Below, piece by piece: positions 34,726 to 41,550 of a stretch of 64,000 nt of DNA. The notes beneath the pieces are model-generated. The model did not search any database and was not told the origin of the DNA. It saw nothing but the letters and a program-made list of their open reading frames with translations. The translations under genes were made by a program, and so were the position numbers. The first letter of the stretch is position 1. Each line of letters begins with the position of its first letter. Source of the DNA: JBFWUW01 sp050247075 (GTDB lineage Bacteria; Planctomycetota; Planctomycetia; Pirellulales; JBFWUW01); NCBI GenBank assembly GCA_050247075.1, contig JBFWUW010000022.1:26892-90891 (forward strand), read 5' to 3'.

Positions 34726-34880
34726 AGGGTGGGGCAAGCGGATATCGAATCTTCCATGTCGATTCGCGTGCTCCGCGATGTCCCACCATGATCCATGATC
34801 CGAAATGGGCCGTGGCAATGGTGGGACATCGCGGTGAGGACATGTTGCGAAGGTCGAACGATTGCCGCTTGTCCCACCCT
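34726..34880. repeat. 155-bp imperfect palindrome with a perfect 17-bp inner stem
   Basis: Inner arms CCGCGATGTCCCACCAT (34773-34789) and ATGGTGGGACATCGCGG (34818-34834) are perfectly complementary. The outer ends AGGGTGGG.CAAGCGG (from 34726) and CCGCTTGTCCCACCCT (to 34880) also pair, with a looser middle. The form is that of a small non-autonomous mobile element or a large RNA hairpin. Confidence 0.85.
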
Positions 34881-34907
34881 GTGCGCATCTCACCTTGCGA
34901 TGCTCGC

Positions 34908-36938
34908 CTACTCCGCGAAATCCTTCCGATGTGCTTGGGCTTGCTCGATCAACAGCGGCAGATCTTCTTTCAGCAGGTAGCGATTGGCAATCATGGTCTG
35001 GGCAAACGTGGTGTATTTGGCCAGATAATCGTCGAAGTCGGTGTAGCGTTCCAGCAGCGCGGGTCGCGGGTCGCCGGTGGAGGACCGTTGCTGGACGGTC
35101 GTGGAAAACGGCAGATAGCTGCCCGCCAGACTGAGCAATTCCGTTTCGGCACCCACTGAGGGATGTCGCAAGTTCCAACCCGTGTAGGTGGCGATGGGCA
35201 CGCCCAGCGCGGGCAACAACAGCATGCCCATCTCGTTGTTGTCGGGCCCGTAAGCCGGCACGCGCACGTGGTACGTTCCACGCAGCAGCGGCGGATGCAA
35301 GGAGATTTGCCGGCGGCTGAAGAAGTCGGGTCCGTAGTCGCGAAACTCTGGTTGGTTGATCACCTCTGGATAACGCACGCCAGGCAAGGCGGACCAGCCG
35401 CTCTCTTGTTGCGGCCAACCGGCCAGGTTCTGCTCCGAGATTCGCGGGTACTGGCTTGGCGGGGGCGGCTGGCCCGTGCGCAGCCATTCGTCCATCGCCG
35501 TCAGCAAGGCCCGCATTGCCGGTCGATAATCGGTGGGATTGTTGGGCAGCCAACCGTTGCCGCGCGGCCCGGCCACGCCGCTGCCGGGTCCATGTTGCGC
35601 TCCGCCAATGGCATAAATACGAACTTGTTCCGGTATGTCCGCATCGTGCTGTCCGAGCGGATCGGTATGGACGAGCGAGCCAGCGCGAGTCCAATACTCG
35701 GCCGAGGTTTGCGTATGCATGATCTTGGGCACCGTTCCCGCGGCCAACGAGCGCCGCAAGATGCCATCGGTTCGCCCGCTGAAAGGATCGGTTTCGTCCC
35801 CATACGTGAAGGGAAAGATATCGACCGGAAACAGGTGGTTGTCGTGCTGGGTGTTGTGCCGCGTGGGCGAGGCAAAACGATGGTTGAAGAAACCCAGGCC
35901 GCCGCCGGCCACATGCGGGATCAGTCCGTCGAAGACTTGCCGCCCCCTCTCGTCGGTGTTGAACCCGTCGTACAGAAACTGCCGCAAGCAACGGCCGCTT
36001 TGCGACACGCCAAAGCCGATCGTCCGCTCGATGACCGGCTTGCCTTCCGCGTTCGAGACCAACTGAAGATCGTTGTCGCCGTACTTCAGGCAAGACACCA
36101 GATCGCGAATGCCAGCCAGTCCCAGTCCCTGGACGATCGGCCCTTGAGCCTCGTAGATCAGCTCGTAGATGTAACCGGCCCGCAACCTGGCGGGCATGGC
36201 CAGTTCAATTCGCGGCAAGTCGCCGCGTACGCCATCCACTTCGACCGGTTCAATCGCCAGGCTCCATTGCTCCCGCGGGATAGCCACGCGAGGGTCGCTC
36301 TGCCTCAACCGCCAGGTAAGGGTCGCTTCGCGCAGCCCGCGGGCAGTCGGTTCGTAGCTGCCGTTGTTGGCACCGTAGGTGATGTTGATCCGGTCGGTGT
36401 CGGCATCGGGAACACATTCCGCGCGCACCATGCCAACGATGGGCGAACCGTCGGGCTGGACGGCGACCGGCGCGTCGAGCCGAAGTCGCTCGTCGCCCGG
36501 CAACACCTCGGCAATCCAACCGCTCCACACCACGATATAGCCGTGCCGCATGAGAAAATGGTCGGCCCCGCCATTGAACTGGCCCAGGCAGATGCGGTTG
36601 CCGCGATTGTTGACATCGTAGAACAGCGTGCCGTTGGCCTGGTCCAGATCCCGCGGAACCAGCATCTCCAAGTCGGTCGAGAACTCAACCAAACCTTGGG
36701 CGTTGCGCGGCGCCAGTTCCAGATCAACCACTTGGGTATTGGCCGCGGCGAGCGGATCGACGGCAAAGTAGGCCCGGCCCAACACTCGGTCGTACGGCCC
36801 GCGTTCGCCCATGGGCTGGCCATCCGCATAGGGCAGCAGTTGCGTGATCTCGATGCGGGTCACGGCCGCGCCCAGTTCACCAGGCAGGGCGAACACCGCC
36901 AGCAACAGCCAGGCCCAAAGCAGTTCACGGCGAATCAT
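34908..36938 (-). CDS. secreted alpha/beta hydrolase-domain protein (Abhydrolase_10-like)
   Basis: 676 residues from ATG 36938; the frame is open further upstream, but that part crosses GGGCTTTAGCCC-type repeats and is not convincing. A signal peptide (LLWAWLLLAVFALPGELGAA) leads the protein. TLFYDVNNRGNR, GYIVVWSGW, and the nucleophile elbow GFGVSQSGRCLR (serine in G-x-S-Q-S-G) fit the large alpha/beta hydrolase domain family of about 600-700 residues. GGAQHGPGSG may hold the catalytic histidine. The substrate is unknown. It is a lone gene with repeat-rich flanks. Confidence 0.8.
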   Translation of the reverse strand: MIRRELLWAWLLLAVFALPGELGAAVTRIEITQLLPYADGQPMGERGPYDRVLGRAYFAVDPLAAANTQVVDLELAPRNAQGLVEFSTDLEMLVPRDLDQANGTLFYDVNNRGNRICLGQFNGGADHFLMRHGYIVVWSGWIAEVLPGDERLRLDAPVAVQPDGSPIVGMVRAECVPDADTDRINITYGANNGSYEPTARGLREATLTWRLRQSDPRVAIPREQWSLAIEPVEVDGVRGDLPRIELAMPARLRAGYIYELIYEAQGPIVQGLGLAGIRDLVSCLKYGDNDLQLVSNAEGKPVIERTIGFGVSQSGRCLRQFLYDGFNTDERGRQVFDGLIPHVAGGGLGFFNHRFASPTRHNTQHDNHLFPVDIFPFTYGDETDPFSGRTDGILRRSLAAGTVPKIMHTQTSAEYWTRAGSLVHTDPLGQHDADIPEQVRIYAIGGAQHGPGSGVAGPRGNGWLPNNPTDYRPAMRALLTAMDEWLRTGQPPPPSQYPRISEQNLAGWPQQESGWSALPGVRYPEVINQPEFRDYGPDFFSRRQISLHPPLLRGTYHVRVPAYGPDNNEMGMLLLPALGVPIATYTGWNLRHPSVGAETELLSLAGSYLPFSTTVQQRSSTGDPRPALLERYTDFDDYLAKYTTFAQTMIANRYLLKEDLPLLIEQAQAHRKDFAE

Positions 36939-37362
36939 GGCATGGTTTCCGGAGGTTCGTGCGTTGAAGGAGGCGATTCCATCGCTGGCAGATTCGCCGC
37001 GGGCCGTTCCCTTCGGCCCAACACAAGCGAACCCATTGAAGTACAGGCCGCAAGGCAATGCAAGTAATGGATGCCGTGGCGTGGGCTTTAGCCCAGGAAA
37101 GGCTTTGGCGTGGGCTGAAGCCCGCGTTACGGCCTCCATGCGCGCCGATGGAATCCCTGTGACGCCCGATCCTGAGCTAATTGTTGGCCAAAGCGATGAT
37201 TGCTCTCGTGCAGCCCACGCGGCGTCTGCCATCCGATTGATGTCAACTGTCGCGGATTGGATGACAACCGAGGGAATGTCTTATTTGTCGTTTAACTCGA
37301 ATCTACCGCGAAAAAGGCTGTTTTCGGCGATTCTCCCGGCAATGGGCCGATCGGCCGGCGAA

Positions 37363-37378
37363 TTGGCACGGAGCTTGC
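37363..37378 (+). promoter_or_regulatory. sigma-54 (RpoN) type -24/-12 promoter
   Basis: TTGGCACGGAGCTTGC matches the consensus TGGCACG-N4-TTGC completely; the key GG (37365-37366) and GC (37377-37378) have the obligatory spacing. The pair TGTCA (37241-37245) and TGACA (37262-37266), about 125-150 nt upstream of the expected start at about 37390, is a possible enhancer-binding site. Confidence 0.6.
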
Positions 37379-37389
37379 GATAGTTCTTT

Positions 37390-37564
37390 CTCATCAACAG
37401 GCAACGGACGAACAGAACGCTTGAATGGCCTGTTGAAAACGTGGACCGCTGAAATCAATCCGACGTACAGCACGATCGGTTTTTCCATAGCGGGCCAGTC
37501 ATTGGCGATCGAGTTGGCAATGTCTACCCCCTGCCAAATCGAACAGTGGCTGGCCCGTTTTTTT
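37390..37564 (+). ncRNA. candidate sigma-54-dependent small RNA
   Basis: Begins about 12 nt after the -12 element. A perfect 8-bp stem CAACAGGC/GCCTGTTG lies at 37395-37435. The 3' part has CGGGCCAG (37491-37498) pairing with CTGGCCCG (37550-37557), followed at once by seven T (37558-37564), with an inner TTGGCA/TGCCAA stem in the loop. No ORF with a ribosome binding site is contained. It could instead be an attenuated leader of lnt, but the terminator-like end makes an independent RNA more likely. Confidence 0.45.
37491..37564 (+). terminator. stem plus T-run terminator of the candidate small RNA
   Basis: CGGGCCAG and CTGGCCCG form an 8-bp stem around a 51-nt internal region that itself contains TTGGCA/TGCCAA; TTTTTTT follows directly. 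The long loop makes it unusual, but stem and T-run are clear. Confidence 0.55.
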
Positions 37565-37579
37565 ATGCGCGGGCCAATC

Positions 37580-37703
37580 GTAGCCGCATGGCTCCCGCCA
37601 TGCAGGCTTGAATGGCACTCGATAATCCATGCCGATCAACGTGCCGCGGGATGGAAGATTCATCCTCCCATCAAGCCAGCAAAGTAGAAGCTTTGCGGCT
37701 GCG
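37580..37703 (+). repeat. about 125-bp GTAGCCGC/GCGGCTGC repeat, copy 2
   Basis: Begins GTAGCCGCATGGCTCCCGCC and continues with ATGCAGGCTTGA, GATGGAAGATTCATCC, ATCAAGCCAGCAAAG and GCTTTGCGGCTGCG. Ends are near-inverted repeats. It lies upstream of lnt; copy 3 lies at the lnt 3' end in the same orientation. Confidence 0.85.
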
Positions 37704-37788
37704 CGCGGGCAACTCGTCTGGCCAAAACATGGGCGGAACCTTAGGCTGGCGGACTATCCTACTTCGAACGAACCGGCTCCTCTTTCCC

Positions 37789-39495
37789 ATGAAGCCCGCC
37801 ACGTTGCCCCAGGAACGATCAGCCGCGCATGTGCCGGCCCTTGCCGACGATGTGCGCGCTGGCCGTTGGCAATCGACCTGGTCGTTGTCGATGCTGGGGA
37901 GCCTGTTGATGTTTGTGGCGCTGCCGCCGTTGGCCTGGTGGCCGCTGGCTTGGGTCGCGCCGGTTCCGTGGCTGTTGCTCATCTTGCGGCCACGGCTGCC
38001 GGGACGCCGGCCTTACCTGGTTCTGTGGGTGGCCGGCTTTGCCTTCTGGCTGTCGGCGCTGCATTGGCTTCGCTTGCCACACTGGGCCACGGGCATTGGC
38101 TGGGTAGCCTTGTCGTTCTATTTAGCCTTTTATCTGCCGCTGTTTGTGTGGCTGGCTCGCGTGGCCGTCCATCAATTGGGAACCAGCCTGCTGCTGGCCG
38201 CGCCGATCATTTGGACTGCCTTGGAACTGCTCAAAGCCCACTTCCTGACGGGCTTTACCATGGGCAGCCTGGGGCACACGCAGTATCGTTGGCCCGAGAT
38301 CATACAAATCTCCGCACTGGCTGGCGGCTATACCGTGAGTTGCCTGATCGTGCTGGTGGCGGCTTGCCTGGCGAAGACCATCTATCGCGACGAGGCTGCC
38401 AGGGCCTGGTGGCCCCTCTTGATTGCGCCGCTGGCCATGTTGGCTGCTTGGGGCTACGGCCACTTTGCCCTATCCCAGCAAGCGGCTTCCGCGGAGCAAC
38501 CGTCGCTGCGGGTGGCCTTGATCCAAGGCAGCTACGACACGCAGTTCGACCTTCCGCCCGAGCGAAACCCGCAGCGGGAGGTTCACGAGCTGTATGGCCG
38601 GCTGACTCGGGCCGCCTTGCGGGACGAACCGGACATCGACTTGGTTGTCTGGCCGGAAACGATGTTTGGATACACGCAAGGGCTGCTGGACGAAAGCCAG
38701 GCAGCGGGCGCGGATGTAGCGGAAGTGAAAAGATTGCGAGAGCGTTGCCGCCAGACGCAAGAAGGCCTGGCGGAAGTTCATCGGCAATTGAATCTGGGCC
38801 GCCGGCAGCCGTGGAACTGGATCGTCGGAGTCGATACCTGGCAGCATCGCTACATCGGCGGCGAAATGCTGATCGAGCGGTACAACTCGGCACAACTGGT
38901 AGATGCCGCCGGTGCCATCCAGCAACGCTACGACAAAATGCACCCGGTGGTGTTTGGCGAGTATGTTCCCTGGGGCAAGACGTTTCCCTGGCTGTACCAC
39001 CTGACGCCGATGGCCGGCGGCATCGAAAATGGGGCGGGTCCAAAATCGTTCGCGGTTGGTCCCCTGCGATTTTCGCCCAACATCTGCTACGAGACGGTCA
39101 TCCCCCACCTTATCCGCCGGCAAGTCGTCGAACTGCGGCGACGGGGCGAAGAGCCCGACGTCCTGGTCAATCTGACCAACGACGGCTGGTTTTGGGGGTC
39201 GAGCGAGCTCGACTTGCATTTAGCTTGCGGCGTGTTTCGGGCTGTCGAGTGCCGTAAGCCGCTGGTTATTGCGGCGAATACCGGTTTCTCGGCACACATC
39301 GACGGCAATGGCCGCATCTTGCAACAAGGCCCGCGACATGCCGAAGGGCATCTCATTGCCCAAGTCCAACGTGACGGCCGCGACAGCCTGTACTTGCGGA
39401 TCGGCGATTGGCCGGCCGGTATCTGCCTGCTGCTGACCGCCGGCGTGGCGGTGTTTGGGATACGTAGCCGCATGGCTCCCGCCATGCAGGCTTGA
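37789..39495 (+). CDS. lnt: apolipoprotein N-acyltransferase
   Basis: 568 residues from ATG 37789; earlier in-frame starts fall in the upstream repeat. An N-terminal integral-membrane part (about 35-230, roughly six helices) is followed by a nitrilase-type domain. It carries the catalytic triad E-K-C: VVWPETMFG, YDKMHPVVFGEYVPWG and FSPNICYETVIP, and VNLTNDGWFWGSSE. It transfers an acyl chain to the N-terminal cysteine of lipoproteins in the cytoplasmic membrane, the last step of lipoprotein maturation. Its final residues (RSRMAPAMQA) are encoded by copy 3 of the 125-bp repeat, so the native end has been replaced or extended. Confidence 0.9.
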   Translation: MKPATLPQERSAAHVPALADDVRAGRWQSTWSLSMLGSLLMFVALPPLAWWPLAWVAPVPWLLLILRPRLPGRRPYLVLWVAGFAFWLSALHWLRLPHWATGIGWVALSFYLAFYLPLFVWLARVAVHQLGTSLLLAAPIIWTALELLKAHFLTGFTMGSLGHTQYRWPEIIQISALAGGYTVSCLIVLVAACLAKTIYRDEAARAWWPLLIAPLAMLAAWGYGHFALSQQAASAEQPSLRVALIQGSYDTQFDLPPERNPQREVHELYGRLTRAALRDEPDIDLVVWPETMFGYTQGLLDESQAAGADVAEVKRLRERCRQTQEGLAEVHRQLNLGRRQPWNWIVGVDTWQHRYIGGEMLIERYNSAQLVDAAGAIQQRYDKMHPVVFGEYVPWGKTFPWLYHLTPMAGGIENGAGPKSFAVGPLRFSPNICYETVIPHLIRRQVVELRRRGEEPDVLVNLTNDGWFWGSSELDLHLACGVFRAVECRKPLVIAANTGFSAHIDGNGRILQQGPRHAEGHLIAQVQRDGRDSLYLRIGDWPAGICLLLTAGVAVFGIRSRMAPAMQA

Positions 39496-39575
39496 TGGGC
39501 GAATGATGATCCATGCCGGTCGGCCTTGCCCGGAATGGACGATCCGCGAAAGCATCAAGCCGTGCGGCTGCGGCT
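39464..39575 (+). repeat. about 112-bp GTAGCCGC/GCGGCTGC repeat, copy 3, overlapping the lnt stop
   Basis: GTAGCCGCATGGCTCCCGCC and ATGCAGGCTTGA are identical to copy 2, followed by GATCCATGCCGGTC, ATCAAGCC and GTGCGGCTGCGG. The first 32 bases supply the last codons and the TGA of lnt, and the unit ends two bases before the stop of the cupin gene on the other strand. Confidence 0.8.
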
Positions 39576-39576
39576 T

Positions 39577-39930
39577 TCAATCCAGCCATTCGTCGTGGGG
39601 ATCGAACTTGGGAAAGACGATGTTCAATACCGTCATGCGGCCGATGGCCCGGTGCCGCACGCCAGGGCGGATCAGCACGCACATGCCGGCGTGGACATCA
39701 ATGATCCGCTCGTCAAGCTGCAATTGTGCGCCGGGTTGGCATTCCAGGAAGTAGTACGTTTCGGTCAACTTCTTGTGGTAGTGCAACTTGGCGTCGGTCG
39801 AGATTTCGACCTGATGGACTGTACCAGGAAAGTCCGCCGCCTCGGCCAGCGCGCGGCGGCTCTGTCCGCAAGGGCACGGAACGGCAGGCAGTTCGGCAAA
39901 GTCCACGATTTCATAACTGGCAGTGGGCAT
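39577..39930 (-). CDS. small cupin-domain protein
   Basis: 117 residues from ATG 39930; an in-frame ATG at 39960 would overlap the end of the upstream gene. Cupin motif 1 is seen in AKLHYHKKLTETYYFLEC (two His and a Glu for metal binding) and motif 2 in HAGMCVLIRPGVRHRAIG. Such single-domain cupins bind small ligands or act as isomerases or dioxygenases; the role is unknown. It is separated by only 14 nt from the RNase HII-like gene, so it is likely the last gene of an Rrf2 - RNase HII-like - cupin transcript. Confidence 0.82.
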   Translation of the reverse strand: MPTASYEIVDFAELPAVPCPCGQSRRALAEAADFPGTVHQVEISTDAKLHYHKKLTETYYFLECQPGAQLQLDERIIDVHAGMCVLIRPGVRHRAIGRMTVLNIVFPKFDPHDEWLD

Positions 39931-39944
39931 AGTAGAAAACCTCA

Positions 39945-40907
39945 CTATCTTGTTCGCCACAGAACACGGTCCGCCATGCCCAAGGCGGTTTGGGCCGCGG
40001 CAATCTCGCGCTTAAACCGCTTGGCATCCAGCGGATAGCCCGCCGTCGGCCGCAATTCGGGCACATGCCGCCGCCAAAAGGCGTTGAAGGCCTTCATGGA
40101 AATTTCACGCAAGTATTTGGAAACCATTGATGCCGCCGCTACTGGCAGGTAGCGTTCCGCCCGGCAACAAAACCGGGCGGACACGCGGCGAAGCGGAGTT
40201 CCAAACCGGTACAGGCTTTCGTCGGCGGCTTCGCGCAGGCACTCAACCCAGCACTCGGTGACGTGCTGTTGCAGCAATGGCGCGTAGCTATTCCGGCCGC
40301 CATGTTTATCGCACACCAATTCCACATCGCCGTCGGGCAGGCTGTCCAACAATTCCGCCGCCAGCCGCAGCGTGACGCACGACAGTGCCCCGGCCTTATT
40401 GCCTTGCGATTCGATCAATCCGTTGAATTCATCGGGAAACACGGCGCGAGCACGGATAGCCAGCAGCCGCACGCCAGCGACCTCGCAGGCCTCTTGCAGT
40501 TGTGCTTGCATGGCGGCTACGTCGTCGCGGCCGGCGGCCAGCGGCAGCTCGCAGTCAAAGCCGCTGTAGCACGCGGAGGCCGCTAGCTCGTCCCAAGCCG
40601 CGGGAGCAAGTGCCGCCCAAACCTGCCGCCATTGCGTGGGTGTGTTTCCCAACAATCCGGCCAGCGTCAGCACGCCCCGTTCCAAAGCGGCCAGCCCGTG
40701 GGCCGGCGCATAGACCGCCTTCGAGTCGGCCAGGTGGAGCCGGCGGTCGCCCTTCTTGGGTGCCTCGGCGGTGACGGCGGTGGAGAGCAGGCCATAAAAA
40801 TCGGCGGCGGCGGACGATTCCTCAATTTGCCAGGCCGTGGCCGACACCAGCAGCGGCCCCAAATTGGGACCGTAGCCCGCCTCGTCGGTGCCGATGAAGA
40901 ATCGCAT
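39945..40907 (-). CDS. diverged RNase HII-like protein
   Basis: 320 residues. The N-terminus GTDEAGYGPNLGPLLVSA resembles the RNase HII/HIII signature DEAGRGPLAGPVV with the two catalytic acids D8 and E9. VCDKHGGRNSY (D200) and AAASMVSKYLREISM (258-271) correspond to the third acid and the AAASILAK block. The middle (about 45-190) is longer and different from RNase HII, which has about 200-250 residues. Cleavage of RNA in RNA-DNA hybrids is a reasonable guess. It lies 13 nt downstream of the Rrf2 gene. Confidence 0.65.
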   Translation of the reverse strand: MRFFIGTDEAGYGPNLGPLLVSATAWQIEESSAAADFYGLLSTAVTAEAPKKGDRRLHLADSKAVYAPAHGLAALERGVLTLAGLLGNTPTQWRQVWAALAPAAWDELAASACYSGFDCELPLAAGRDDVAAMQAQLQEACEVAGVRLLAIRARAVFPDEFNGLIESQGNKAGALSCVTLRLAAELLDSLPDGDVELVCDKHGGRNSYAPLLQQHVTECWVECLREAADESLYRFGTPLRRVSARFCCRAERYLPVAAASMVSKYLREISMKAFNAFWRRHVPELRPTAGYPLDAKRFKREIAAAQTALGMADRVLWRTR

Positions 40908-40920
40908 GGCGTCTGCAATG

Positions 40921-41349
40921 TTAAATGTAATACATCGGCTCTGTCTGGTGCCGGGCGCGGTCGAGCAGTTCAGCGAATGTCATGGCACCTAGAACCTGCT
41001 GCTGGACTTCCGTGATTTCCCGCCAGACGCCGCACAGCACGCGGCCAGCCGGTGAGTCGGGCGCAGCACTGCCGCCAAAATCGGCAGGCCCTTCCATGAC
41101 GCCGATCACGTCGCCCAACGAGATCTCCTCCGGCGGTCGAACCAGTTTGTAGCCACCCGCCGCGCCCCGAGTGCTGGCAACCAATCCAGCCCCCTTCAGT
41201 TGCAGCAGAATCTGCACCAGGAACTGCGGTGATTGAATGCCGTGTCTGTCGGCAATGTCACGAATCCGCATCGGCTCGCCCGTCCCAAACGACGCGGCCA
41301 GATCGAGCATGGCGATGCAGGCGTATTCGGTCTTGGCGGACAGTTTCAC
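40921..41349 (-). CDS. Rrf2-family transcriptional regulator
   Basis: 142 residues. The winged helix of the family is evident: MKLSAKTEYACIAMLDLA, IRDIADRHGIQSPQFLVQIL, LKGAGLVASTRGAAGGYKLV and ISLGDVIGVMEGP. The three-cysteine cluster of IscR/NsrR is absent (a single C in GRVLCGVWREI), so it resembles the CymR-like branch that responds to cysteine status through protein partners. It lies downstream of cysH on the same strand, separated by a 103-bp repeat, which makes control of sulfur assimilation plausible but unproven. Confidence 0.85.
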   Translation of the reverse strand: MKLSAKTEYACIAMLDLAASFGTGEPMRIRDIADRHGIQSPQFLVQILLQLKGAGLVASTRGAAGGYKLVRPPEEISLGDVIGVMEGPADFGGSAAPDSPAGRVLCGVWREITEVQQQVLGAMTFAELLDRARHQTEPMYYI

Positions 41350-41376
41350 GGGCGAAAGTTCTTGGCTGTTGGTAGT

Positions 41377-41479
41377 TATAGCGGTTCGTTTGGATAATGA
41401 TCCTTTGCGAACGCTTAAAACCGCATGGCTTTCGGCCTTCCCGTTGGTCGGCCTCGAGTCATTGGCTGTGCGAAACGCA
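41377..41479 (-). repeat. 103-bp dispersed repeat, copy 3 (inverted)
   Basis: Read on the minus strand it carries AGGCCGACCAACGGGAAGGC, GGATCATTATCC and AACGAACCGCTATAAC as in 16731-16834. It lies between cysH and the Rrf2 gene; a degenerate GTAGGAGGC hairpin element (41503-41530) follows it. Confidence 0.85.
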
Positions 41480-41550
41480 ATAGGTATCAGTTGTCCGTAA
41501 ACGTAGGAGGCGGATTTCTAGCCGATGCTCCCTCCGCAAACTGAACACTC

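Larger units (their letters stand above)
34220..34733 (+). ncRNA. candidate large structured RNA, copy B
   Basis: Colinear with element A. The 5' hairpin GACGTG/CACGTC (34237-34255) keeps its stem while the loop differs from A. The 39-nt block is at 34290-34328, the next block at 34350-34376, and the GGTACGTG...CCATATTTTT block at 34427-34468. Two ACCTGCGCCA-type hairpins follow, and CCCCAC/GTGGGG pairing (34716-34733) may close the 3' end. Between blocks three and four, B carries a short covarying hairpin (GGCGTT-TCC-AACGCC) where A has a degenerate sequence. No frame is shared with A. Confidence 0.45.
33751..34907. other. 1.16-kb intergenic region holding non-coding element B and a large palindrome
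   Basis: 33751-33993 shows nothing recognisable. A 55-bp repeat copy (33994-34049) follows, then an AT-rich stretch (34150-34215) with promoter-like boxes, element B (34220-34733) and an inverted repeat (34726-34880) that ends close to the stop of the minus-strand hydrolase gene. Confidence 0.7.
36939..37788. other. 850-bp intergenic region with a candidate small RNA gene
   Basis: Contains GGGCTTTAGCCC (37083-37094) and GGGCTGAAGCCC (37112-37123) hairpins, a TGTCA...TGACA inverted pair (37241-37266), a sigma-54-type promoter, a candidate small RNA with terminator, and repeat copy 2 (37580-37703). The last 85 bases before lnt show nothing specific. Confidence 0.65.

Noticed and set aside
35163..37067. 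Long open frame (634 codons) on the plus strand
   Set aside because: Antisense to the hydrolase gene; its translation has no domain or signal, whereas the minus-strand protein has a signal peptide and nucleophile elbow.
37421..37687. 88-codon open frame starting TTG downstream of the sigma-54 promoter
   Set aside because: It runs through the terminator-like stem and into the 125-bp repeat; no ribosome binding site and no conserved-looking sequence.
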